Assembly (NCBI RefSeq): GCF_963924675.1
Contig: NC_089232.1
Coordinates: 53,196,759-53,260,758, forward strand
Reading direction: 5' to 3'
Source: Phocoena phocoena
Taxonomy: Eukaryota; Chordata; Mammalia; Artiodactyla; Phocoenidae
DNA: 64,000 bases
The notes under the pieces are model-generated. The model searched no databases. It had not been told where the DNA came from and saw only the letters and a list, made by a program, of their open reading frames with translations. A program made the translations under genes and the position numbers. Below, in pieces: positions 23,826 to 34,658 of the stretch. Position 1 is the stretch's first letter, and each line of letters starts with the position of its first letter.

Positions 23826-25129
23826 TAAGAACAAGACCTCAGGCCATTCTATTGATAAATTTTATGAAAAAAATATATCCCTTCTATGAGAAATGCAGCA
23901 TTCTACACACAGCAGGTGCCTAATACATATCAGTAGGTGGTGACAACGACGAACATGAGGTTGAAAAGTCAGCCTCCCAAATCTCAAAGCCAAATGAACA
24001 GAACAAATGTGAATAAGGTTGAAGTTTAATGGTATCATTAAAAAAACCTTTCATTTGCAAGACAGCTAGATCTCCTACTTCATATTTTCTTTAAGGATTT
24101 AGCTGCCCTAGGATAATGATAACTTGGAACTCGGACATATGATCCTGGAAGTTTGGGGTGGCTGTTTCGTTGGTTGCATCTCCTGAGAAAATTCTCAAAC
24201 TAGGAAAAAATACTCTGACAGTGACACACAAAGGCTGGTACTTATAACTACCGTCCTCGGTGTCTAGAGGAAAGGAGTTTTACCGACGGGCCAAAGAACA
24301 GATGTCAAATCCCCAGCCATCCTTCTGCCCTTTGCTGTTTGCTGTGAGTCACCCTGGAGCCTGTCCGTCCTGGCACCAGTGTTCATGGGAAGCATCGATG
24401 TGTGACCAGAAGTGCGTGCAGATGGATGGACTCACGTGAGGATAGCCGGAAGCCTGGGCCTCGGACTTCCATTGGCTCTGGGCTTCCTTGCTTCTTTGGT
24501 CACTTTGCTCCCCTTCCGCCACACCCCTCCTCCATCCTTTGTCCTCCCCTCCCGGGCTGGATTTTCACAATGAATGTGGACTCTCACTTCAGTTCCTGCA
24601 GCCCTGGCTCATCAAATACAGAAGTAAGGGCTGCAGAGACACCTTTGCTCAGGACATTTGTGTGATCCATGCCACCCATGGGTAGCAGGAGTTCTAAGAA
24701 GGGAGGGGGCCATCTCCTGGACAGCAGCGGGAAAAGGTGAGTGGCTTTCCTGGTCTTTTCACTTGGTGCTCCAGGAGAGAACCCTGTAGCCATCCTGACT
24801 TTCCCACTCACTCCAGAGTTTTCTGGGGCTCCTGATCTGTCACCTCCCTTACTATTCTGAACTAAGCACGGACAATTCCTCTTTCCTTTTATTTAAACTA
24901 ATACAGTGCTGGGATTTTGCATAAGGCACTTTGCTGTAAATCGAAGGAAAACCCAGACACTTGGAATATGGTTCTCTAAGCTTGGTGGACTTCGTTAGCC
25001 AAAATCCCTGGTCCCTCTCCTGTCCTTATTTAACTCGCTTCCTAGACCAGCCACAGGGAGCTCTAACCTGCTAGGCACATTAAGCTTTAGTAGGTACAGC
25101 CAGTTTCCAAGGTGGCTATCCCATTTTGC
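23826..25129. other. Single-copy non-coding DNA
   Basis: No repeat is recognised apart from a possible short L2 tail at 23885-23940 (cacacagcaggtgcctaata). No exon supported. Confidence 0.35.
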
Positions 25130-25445
25130 ACCCCAATCGGCAGTTTAGGAGAGCTCTGTTGCTCAAGATACCAGCCGTCTTTGTTGTTGCCAGTCTTTTT
25201 AATTTCAGTCATTTTGGTGGATATGTATTAGTATCAAATTGTGGTTTTCATTTGCATTTCCCTGAAGAATAATAATGTTGAGCATTTTTCTTTGTATTTC
25301 TTGGCCATTCAGTTATTCTCTCTTGTAAAAGGCACTTCAAGTCCTCCACACATTTTTAACTGGATACAAGCCCTTTGTCAGATATATCTACTGTAAAAAT
25401 CTTCTGCCAGTCTGTCGCTCGCCTCTGCACTTCTTCATGCTCATA
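25130..25445 (-). mobile_element. L1 LINE fragment, antisense
   Basis: ttggtggatatgtattagta, ggttttcatttgcatttccc and agccctttgtcagatatatc are the antisense of a mid-3' L1 region. The same consensus region appears again at about 26110-26420, so this is an independent copy or a tandem duplicate. Confidence 0.8.
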
Positions 25446-25595
25446 TGGCCCAGTGAAATCTTCTTGTAACATAAAACCACAGAGTCAGGAGGACTGAATC
25501 CACAGTATGGCCAGCTGCTTTTACTTGACTGCATTTCCAAATCACTTTTCAGAAAGTCAATAATATTTATAATTCAGCACCACAGAAGGTGCCCT
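25446..25595. other. Short spacer between L1 pieces
   Basis: AT-rich, not assigned. It may hold L1 edges. Confidence 0.3.
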
Positions 25596-26830
25596 TGTGC
25601 CCCTTCTCAATCAATACCCCCTACAAAAGTAAATTCTATCCTGACTTCTAGTGCTAGGGCTGTGTTTTGCCTGTCCTTCTTGTAAATGGAATCACAGGAT
25701 GTGTACTCTTTTGTGTCTGGCTTCCTTTGCTCTACATTATATCCGTGAGATTCATCCACTTTGTGTATTGCAAGAGTTTGTTCTTTTTCATCGCTATGTG
25801 ATATTCCACTGTATAAACAGACTGCAATTTGGGTTGTTTCCATGTTGGTGCTATAATGAATGAAGTTGATATATATTTATATAACTTTATATAATATTTA
25901 TATTTATAAACATGTAAAGTATATAAAGCTATATTCTTGTACATCAATTGATAGGCAAATGCAATCTTGGGCCTCTACCTAGGAACGGAGTTGCTGGGCC
26001 TTAGGTTATGAATAGATGCTTTGTTTCAGTAGCTATTGCCACTTTTCCAAAGTGGTTGTACCACTTTATACCAATTCCTACCCACAATGTAAGAATTTCA
26101 GTTGCTCCACATCCTCTCCAATGCTTAATATTGTCACTGTTTTGTTTTTATTTTTAAATTTTGGCCTGTCTGTTATGTGTGTATCTCAGGGAAATTTTAA
26201 TTTACGTTTTCCTGATGACTAATAACATCGAGCACCTTATCATATGCTTGTTGGCCATTTGGATATCCTATTTTGTGAAGTAGCTGTTGAGTCTTTTGTT
26301 CATTCATAAACTTTGGATTGTACTTTTCTTATTGATTTGTAAGAATTCTTTACATATTCTCAGATACGAATTCTTTGTCACATAGACATGTTGTGAATAT
26401 TTTTCTCACAGTCTGTGGTCTGCCTTTTCACTCTCTTAATGATGATGTCTTTTTTTTTTTTTTTTTTTTTAAATTTATCTATTTATTTATTTATTTTTGG
26501 CTGTGTTGGGTCTTCGTTTCTGTGCGAGGGCTTTCTCTAGTTGCGGAGAGCGGGGGCCACTCTTCATTGCGGTGCGCGGGCCTCTCACTGTCGCGGCCTT
26601 CTCTTGTTGCAGAGCACAGGCTCCAGTCGCGCAGGCTCAGTAGCTGTGGCGCACGGGCTTAGTTGCTCCGCGGCATGTGGGATCTTCCCAGACCAGGGCT
26701 CGAACCCGTGTCCCCTGCATTGGCAGGCAGATTCTCAACCACTGCGCCACCAGGGAAGTCCAATGATGATGTCTTTTGATGAATGGAAGTTCTTAATTTG
26801 AGTGAAGTTCATAATATCAGCCTGTTTCTT
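25596..26830 (-). mobile_element. L1 LINE, antisense, interrupted by a CHR SINE
   Basis: Landmarks in plus-strand order are ggaatcacaggatgtgtact, gagattcatccactttgtgt, ctgcaatttgggttgtttcc, ccaaagtggttgtaccactt and ttctttgtcacatagacatg. L1 sequence continues on the far side of the CHR element at 26762-26830 (gatgaatggaagttcttaat), which proves the SINE is younger. An AT-rich stretch at 25864-25925 interrupts the match. No frame is intact. Confidence 0.88.
26439..26777 (-). mobile_element. CHR SINE, long form, inserted in L1
   Basis: The body runs about 26455-26761: T-run, ggctgtgttgggtcttcgtt, then the head accaccagggaagtcc in reverse. A 16-base duplication, aatgatgatgtctttt, is exact on both sides (26439-26454 and 26762-26777) and lies in L1 DNA. 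Confidence 0.97.
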
Positions 26831-27490
26831 CACCTTCAGGAAGACCCTCTTCTTTGGGTTCTCTCTCTCTGCCCTCGGTTCCCAGGCTACAGGCTGTTCT
26901 GTCCTAACCTGCAGATCCCTTCTGCTCCACTGGCTTGCTAGAGATTCCCTGGGGGGAGGCTATAGCATTTCTGACTTGTGCCTGGACTTATTTCCTCTGT
27001 GGCCACAGGTTTTGGAGGCTGGAACTGGGAGACTCTCTGCCTGCCATCAGTAGTCAGTAATCCTTCCCTAGGTCCCTCTGCATTTCACATTCCAGTCTGA
27101 GCCCCACCCCAGGCTCACGCACCAAACAGAGGTGACCCACTCACCTTATCAAGTCCTTCCTGGCTCTGGTTATGCCTCCCCCTCCCCACCCCACTTTGAC
27201 AGGTGATCTTTGACACTCCCTTCAGTGTCCTCTTGGCAAGGGAACACTCCTCAAGATCTCCACTCTACTGGTTACAATATAAAGTTACTTTTCACCTCAG
27301 ACCAAGTCTAATATCACAGGCTCAACGTTTAACTTCCAAATTTGGACTCAGTATAATCCAATCAAAATAGATTCAAATGGCTATGACCACTGCTTATGTC
27401 TAAAGTACTACTAGAACCGCTCTTCCTCCTAAGGGGTCCTTCACTTGGAAGTCAAGTGATTTGGAAATGTAATCAAATAAAAGCAGAAGT
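26831..27490. other. Single-copy non-coding DNA
   Basis: No repeat or exon recognised. Confidence 0.35.
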
Positions 27491-27845
27491 TCAGGGCTTC
27501 CCTGGTGGTGCAGTGGTTAAGAATCCGCCTGCCAATGCAGGGGACACAGGTTCGAGCCCTGGTTCGGGAAGATCCCACATGCCGTGGAGCAGCTAAGCTC
27601 GTGTGCCACAACTACCGAGCCTGTGCTCTAGAGCCCACGTGCCACAACTGCTGAAGCCCACACGCCTAGAGCCCGTGCTCCGCAACAAGAGAAGCCACTG
27701 CAATGAGAAGCCCACACACTGCAACAAAGAGTAGCCCCTGCTCGCTGCAACTAGAGAAAGCCCGTGTGCAGCAACGAAGACCCAACGCAGCCAAAAATAA
27801 ATGAATAAATAAATTAAAAAAAAAAAAAAAAAAGCAGTTCATAAA
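27491..27845 (+). mobile_element. CHR SINE, long form, full length
   Basis: Runs from gggcttccctggtggtgcag (27494) through the tRNA-like region and the long 3' domain (gcaacgaagacccaacgcag) to an A-rich tail ending near 27832. The flanks aaaagcagaagttca and aaaagcagttca suggest a target-site duplication in which one side has lost three bases. Confidence 0.95.
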
Positions 27846-29699
27846 CTTGGGTGTGAAAAAATTACATCTTCATTTCTACAAACCTCTACTTGAAAATTAG
27901 CATTCCTTTTCATTATGAACATAGACAGCATTGGCTGTCCCTGTGACTTTGTCACCAACAGAAATCACAGATACCTTTGTATCACATTATAGTTGTTGAC
28001 GATAGTTTGAATAATCACTCACACTTATCCCTATTTCAATATTACGTAAGTTATTAGACCCACCAGTAGATTTAATGGGTTAATATGGAAGCAAATATAA
28101 TACTGTCTCACAAATTTGTTCCTTAAAATTATTCTGATAACTTTAGTTCAGTATCATTTGTGCATTTAAGAGCATTTTTCTGAGGAGTCTATAGGTTTTA
28201 CAAAACTGCCCAAAAGGTCCCAGGCACAAAAAAGATTTAAATACTCCAGTTGATGAGAGACACTCTTAAATCCACAGCAACTTTAAAGTCATGCAGTGAC
28301 CTACACTGATGAATCCGCAGCTGTGCTTCTGGGTCAGGTGGTGCTGAAAGTCTGCTCCTTCTTTGTTAACATGTTTCTTTGGCATGGGGGTAGGAATGGG
28401 AGGATCTCAAGGGGCCCAGGCATGTGGCTCCAGTTTTCTCTGGATTCTGGCATTCCAGGGATTCTTAGAGAACAGGGCACCTCTTCTGCAGGTCAGAGGA
28501 AATGGGTAGCTCTCCGGCTAAATAGATTTCATGCTTGACTTCAGGGGAATAGCCCAAATGATGATCTGTTTGGGAGAGTAAATTAGAGGTAAGCGGGCAT
28601 GCTGGTTTTATTTGGTTTAACTTTGGCTGGTTTAGTTGCTCCCCTAAGCATTTCAAAAGAAGAATATAGGTTGTCAGACCTCTTTTCCCAGCATTGCTAC
28701 CTCTCCCATCCCTCAATTCAAATTCTGGCCAGATCCTGCTTCTCAGGAGGCACTGACCTTGGATTAGCTTGAAGAGAAGGCCTTAACAGGATCTCTTCTC
28801 TCTCCAGGCCAATGGAAACATGACTGTCTCTTCCCTCACAACTGCGAATACCGAGTCTTGATTTCACTCACTCCTCCCACCCCCATTTCTCCTAATCGCT
28901 ATCCTTACTTGCATTTCTTGACCCAAAACACTCATGATGAAGAGTTGTATTCCTTTCTTAGAAGCAATGCTTCTGTGTTCTCATTTGATGTTAAATAAAA
29001 CATAAAACGGAAGAGGTTTGGTAACATCACAAATGAGACCAACCCCTTCGCTCATGCCGTGAAGAACCAGTGAGGTCCTAGATCCTAAAAATTGGGGACG
29101 TATGTATGCTTCATGTTGCTATCTAAATATCCTTAAGCAGCGCATTCCTCTTTGATCCTCCGACCCCCATCCTTCACCCTCCACCTACCCAATGCATCCT
29201 AACCTTCCATTTCATCATACGAGCCACTGGAACAGGGAGTTAAGATGGTTGTGAGTCAGGTGGAACACTTTTGTCTTCTGTAAAGAATCGTGTTGACATG
29301 GCTACAGCCACCTCCTCCTCCCCATTAAAGTCACTTACTTTGAATGTCTGAATGCGTTATTTTCTAAGAAAAGATACTGTAGCAGTTTGTGTGCATGGCA
29401 TTCCTCCAAGGTGCTGCAAGTTCTCTATAAAAAGCTAAGCTGTCGTTTGTTGTCATCAGGACCACTAGCCAAATTGTTGAAGTTGCTGGAGTTTTATTAG
29501 TTCTGTTCTGCAATAGTCCCTCTTACTATGGAGACAAATGGGGGAACTCGGCCTTCGTGCTGGCTTTGTATTATTGTTCTTAGATGTGTAACACAAATGG
29601 ATGGTTTTGAGCTGTCTCCAGCCTGTAGTGACGGGTGTCAGTTTCTTGGACACTACTTGGAAATCTGTGACTGAGCAGAGTGGTAATGATCCAAAGGCA
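27846..29699. other. Single-copy non-coding DNA
   Basis: About 1.85 kb without a recognisable repeat. All frames are below 85 codons and lack motifs. No promoter or splice pattern stands out. Confidence 0.4.
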
Positions 29700-29860
29700 A
29701 GCCGCCATAGTACGAGCTCTGGACTCTGTCACAACCGGAACTAAGCGGTTCTAGTTCTGACTTTTCCACTTTTTCAATATGTGACCTTGGGTAGGTCCTT
29801 TAATGTTTCTGGTGCCCAATGTACTCATCTATAAAAGGAGAGAGGAGGTCTGGGTAAGTC
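29700..29860 (+). repeat. MIR SINE
   Basis: gagctctggactctgtcaca, atatgtgaccttgggtaggt and ctcatctataaaaggagaga are the sense MIR core and 3' part. Confidence 0.75.
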
Positions 29861-32749
29861 CCTTCCAGCCCCCTCATTTTATTATCCTAATAAATGCATC
29901 ACCAAAAAGTCCCAAAAAATCCCCATTATAGCAATCAAGAAAAATAACTGTGATTCTGTTTTATATGGTGTTAAAGATTCCTTTTTGACTTTCAAGACTC
30001 TTGATGACTCAGTATGTGTACCCCTGAAACTCTACCAGATCCCTGTAAACTATTTTTAAAAATTGATTTGGGGCCAGTATTGAAATCCTGGGTCTTAGTA
30101 TCTGAGTCTCAGATACTGAGTTATAAGAAGGTCTGTTCAAAATGGTATGTTTTTCTTGCAGCGATTGTTAACGTGGTCAAATTTTATGATGTTTTAACAC
30201 TCGCTGCCATCCATTGTCTAAACACTCTTCTACAACCCAGTGAGCGTGCGAGGTAATAAGTAGAACGGAATTCATTCTGGGTTTGATTTCATCTGCTGAT
30301 TCTAGTGGAAGGCCTCTCTTGTATTTGTTCCTTCTTGCTCTGCATGGCTGAGGCAAAGTGACTTGGAAGAGCTCAGACTCTGCTCATGATCTTAATCTCT
30401 GTGATTCTGGGGAAGGAAGAAATGTTGCTCTCTCTTCATCCCCCAGTTTAACAACTGTAAAGTGTGGTGACGTTTCACATGAAGAGAAATCTATTCACTG
30501 GCACTATACTTTTTGACTGATTAAATATTCACCATGTTGTTTCCTTACTTTTCAAATATGGAATTTCCCCACCTGTGCAATCATGTTTTTATGTTACATT
30601 TACTTGTTTTATTTTACAATGTTTCAAGAAGGAATAAAGGGGAAAGAGGGCCTCAGAGGACACAACCATATTTCACAGCCCAGTTGCATCTCAGGCAAAA
30701 GGCAGCCATGTCCAAGCCGCTGCTGAATGCTACCTTTGGCCTATTTAGACTATGGGATGCCACAGATGGATTCTTAGAAGGCTGTCCTTTTAGTCAAGTC
30801 ATTCCCCCCATTGAACAAGGCTCTCTCTTTCTTACCTTCCCATTGCTGGCTCCTCCACCACCACTCCCTCCTAAGTACACACGAACACTTGGACTACATT
30901 TTCCAGAACATATACTGAGAGTTTCACTTACGGATTGCTTTGCTACACTCCAAATGGCCCAGCATTTTTGTCGATGAAAGAGCGTAAATCATGCCTTACG
31001 TGGGATACAGTAGGATGTGATGTTTAGAGAAAGGAAAATATGCTTCCTTATAGAAGCACCAGGCACTAAACCATCTGGCTAGGAGAGAAAAATTTCAGTC
31101 ACTCATCCTGATGTTTTGTCTACACAGCACCAAACATCTGGAACCTCGGTGACAGACTAAATTTTTCATCTTACATCCAGATGTTTTTGCATTATGCTGA
31201 AACAACCTAAAAAAGTCAGCTATATCTTTAAGAATTCAGAGTAAAAGCGTAAAAGTTGTACTAATTTCATTTAAGTTTTAAGATAGAAAAGATGAATGAA
31301 ATAGAAGCAAACTTTTGGCTGGTTTTTTACGCAATATGCTAGTGTAAGAAGAAAGCCACACATTTTCCAACTAAGAGATTAAGAGAATTATGAAGAAGTA
31401 TTCCCAGAAATACTCTCACTAAAAATGCAGTGATCTGGGCTGTAGTTCCAAAGTTGAAATGCTCCAGTTCTGCAAATTGGGATAAGACTTGTACGGTTAA
31501 AAGATAAGAAATCATTCTCCAAAATAGTTGCTTAACAGCTTAAGAAGTGAGTTGCCTTCCAAGTGGCTCTCTGTGAATACATTTATTCCATGCACATAAA
31601 GGAGAAGGCGGGACCACCAATGGGTTATTAAGGTTCTACCAGGATTTGCAAGGAGACTCATCGGACCTTTTAAAGATGCATTTTCGAGAAATGCTTTTAA
31701 TGATTCAAAATGAAAAATCAGATTGCATCCGCTGGAGCCACCTTGAACATCTGTCACAAGAACACAAGCAGAAAGGAATGTTTAAACATTCTGCAGCACA
31801 ACCATTTGGGAAAAAAAATTGGGCGGTTGTTTGGAGAATTGCATTTGTCTTGTCCTCTCTCGTATTAAATGGAGTTGGGTCTAATGCTTGTTAGAAGACA
31901 TGTTCAGAACAGAATTCTTGTATTAGAAGACACAGAATTTAATATGACTCTCAACTGCCAACGGGCTTTGTGGGCATTTGTATGCCATGAAAATTCCAAT
32001 ATATTTTTCATTATCTCCGCAAGGCCTAGAGAGCGTGTGCATAACACACAGCTGTGTTACTGAACTGAACTGGCCTGGTGCATGATTTTTGCTGACTCAG
32101 CACATGGTTTCTCTTTTCCAGATTACTAAAACAACTTTCCTCTGGGGTACAGGCTTCACAGACAGCAAAGGGGAATAGAAATACAGAGGGGCCTTATTTT
32201 CACCCTTAATTATACCAAGTCCAGAGGCAAATGCAAAATCAGACTGAGCTCTCCTAGGTTTACGGAATGAAAACTGCCTCTCTCTGGCCCCTACGCTTGT
32301 GGGACTCGCCTTAGGGTGGAACACATCTTGTTTTTCACCAACGAACTTGCCCCACGCCTCTTCCCCTTAGGGTGTGGACTCTGAGGCAGGCATCCTGTGC
32401 CTTTTTACAGCTTGTTTACAGTATTTTAAATGCAGCAGGTCAACCTCTTTTTGTGGACTTGCACCAGCAGATATTTCTTAAGAGTCGCGCATTGAGGAAG
32501 CTGCAAATCTCAGACGCTGCCTGCACACCTGTAAGGGCCTGGAGTGACGTAGGGCCGCAGCACTTGTCCACCCCACTCTGCCTGATTCAGCGCTGGAGCC
32601 TTCAGATTTCGGGTTGTGCGTGCACGCGGACCACAACATACATGCTAAAGTGCAATGGCCACTTCCTATACACATCGAACGATCTCGAGGTGCAGGCCTG
32701 TTTCCTGACACACTCAGCTATCTGGTGCGGTGGGAATCGCTGAGTTACA
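29861..32749. other. Repeat-poor single-copy DNA leading into the CpG island
   Basis: Almost 2.9 kb without recognisable transposons. The longest frame is 147 codons (30534-30977, plus); it has a proline run and a tract of L/F-rich sequence but no known domain or splice signals, so it is not called. The low repeat density next to a CpG island fits regulatory DNA, as an inference only. Confidence 0.45.
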
Positions 32750-34635
32750 AGTTGGCTCTCGGAACGGGGTCAAGAAGAATACTGTGAACCTCGAGTCTCC
32801 CCAAAGCTCCCCCTCCACCCCCCGCCCCGCCTTTGGCCTCCCCCATGACCGGCTCGCTAATCAGTGCAAATGTCGTAGGCAGCCAGGCCCACAATCGGCA
32901 TTCCAGAGAGCGAGGACCACCAGCCGAGCTTTAAATAAGTGCAGATGTGACAGGCAGGAGACCCAAGGAGGGCCGCCTCTCCACCCCGCACAGGCCGGTG
33001 CACACCGCCGCGGGCTTTGGCTGTGGGCGCTGCGGGCAGTGTGTCGGGGAGGAATGGGGTGCGCCGCAAGTAACCGCAGAGGGAACGGAGCCCCCGAGTT
33101 TGAGGGCAGGGAATGGTGGGTGCCCCGTCGTCCATAACTTCCTTGGCCTCGTCGCTTCTTCCCTAAAGTGGCTGGAGGATAACCCACCCTCGCGAAAGCC
33201 TCGGCCGCCAAGAGCCCAAATGCCCGGCCTTGCTCGGGAAACCCCGACCCTGGCTAGCCGGGTCTGCTGGGGAGGCCTCGCTCTTCCACGGCACGGTCGG
33301 AGCGAGCAGGATGCGCTCTGGGCCTGACCCGCTAGCGACACCGGAGAGCCGGGATCTTCTCCCCTGCTTACCCCCAAACCCCGCAGAACACACCGTCCTG
33401 TGGTCCCGACCCCAGCCTGGAAGCTCGGCGCCAGAGCCCGGAGCTGGGCGCCGAGACTAAAGAGCGATGTTGGCGACGTCCTGGCCGGCAGCCCGCAGTG
33501 TTAGATCCCGCGAGTGCGGGCGGAGCGGAGGGAGAGGTCAAGCCCGGGTCAAGTCCCCAAGCCGGGGTCAGGTTTGAGAGGCGCTTCCCTGGGGTGGGAT
33601 GCGGCGTGGGAGCCCGAGGCGCGGGGCAGCCACGTTTCCGCAAACCGCCTGCTTCTAAAGGGCTTCGGGGAGAGAGGAGAGAAAAAACCCGGAGCCTTGA
33701 TCATTCCGTACTTATTCACAACCATCCTCCCAACTCCCCTATGTCGGGGTTGGCTCCACTAATGCCGTCCGGTCTCGGGGCTCCCAGGCCGCGCGGCCAC
33801 CCTCGCCTAGCGTCTTGCCATCCGACCCGGGCCCTGAGGGTTCGAGCAAACCCTCGTTCGCCTCTCCCTGCGTGTCTCCGCGGGCCCACTCCCGTGGCCC
33901 AGGAGGTGGCGGAATCGGGGCTGCAAACCACTTGGCGGCAGCCCACCTCCGCCGCCGGACGAGGCGCCCAGGCCGGGCCCCACACCGCCCCCCCGCCCCG
34001 AGTCCCCTGGCCCCGTGCCTGCCCGTCTCTCGGGCCCCAAGCTCGGCAGCCCCCGCACGCCGCCGCTAAGGCAGCGACTCCCCTCGGAAACCTGCAGGTC
34101 CGGAGGGGCGGCCGCTGCGCCGGGTGCAGGGCCTTCTCCACCGAGCTGCCCCGCTGCCTAGCCAGCCGCCCCGGGCCCTCCCGTCGGCCTCCGGCGAATC
34201 GGAGATATGTTTCGGCGCCTACACTCCGCCCAGCGCCTCTGGACATCCCTCGGCCGCGGGGCGTGCTCGGCGGGACTCCGCGCAGACGCCGCCCGCCGGA
34301 GCCCCGGGTCACCGAGCGTTACCCGCGCCGCCCGCCGGCCCCGGGGCCCCGGGCGTTCCTCCCCTCCCGGCTGGGCGCAGCGCGAAGGGCTTCAGGCGGA
34401 AACCGCAGGCACCCGCCGACACCCAATTCTCTGCGCTCCGGCTGCGCTGCGCCGAGAGCCACGTGCGCCAAACGGGCGCCGCACCCGGCCTGGGGCGCCG
34501 CCCCCGGCGCCGGAAAGAGCCTCCGCGCCGCCGCCACCGGCCCGCCGCGCCCTTGCCGCCGCCCGCCCGACCGCCCGCACCTGCACCCTCCTTTCCCGCT
34601 TGCCTTCCATCCGTGCGTAGAAATACCACGAATTT
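32750..34635. promoter_or_regulatory. CpG island, probable promoter or regulatory region
   Basis: For about 1.9 kb CpG is dense and GC very high, in sharp contrast to both sides. GC-box-like sites occur (cccgccccgcc near 32820, ccccccgccccg near 33990). Such islands normally mark promoters of housekeeping or developmental genes, or Polycomb targets. Open frames of up to 379 codons (33498-34637, plus) and 198 codons (33716-34312, minus) exist on both strands, but their R/P/A/G-rich composition is what GC-rich DNA gives by chance. I see no known domain, and no TATA box or clear direction of transcription. The gene it serves cannot be named. Confidence 0.75.
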
Positions 34636-34658
34636 AAAAAAAAATTTTTTTTTTTCAG
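34636..34658 (+). other. A9T11 tract followed by CAG at the edge of the CpG island
   Basis: Nine A then eleven T bases, ending in cag. On the plus strand this has the form of a strong 3' splice acceptor; as an A/T tract it also excludes nucleosomes, common at promoter edges. A donor-like site (gagGGTGAAG near 34700) follows, so a very short exon is conceivable but unproven. Confidence 0.35.

Noticed and set aside
30534..30977. 147-codon plus frame near the CpG island
   Set aside because: No domain; a run of prolines and mixed hydrophobic sequence; no donor/acceptor pair; wide non-coding surroundings.
33716..34312. 198-codon minus-strand frame in the CpG island
   Set aside because: Same reasoning; glycine/arginine-rich, no motif, and it overlaps the plus-strand frames.
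33498..34637. 379-codon open frame in the CpG island
   Set aside because: Stop codons are AT-rich, so GC-rich islands give long frames by chance. The product is R/P/A/G-biased without a domain, and long frames exist on the other strand and in other phases over the same DNA.
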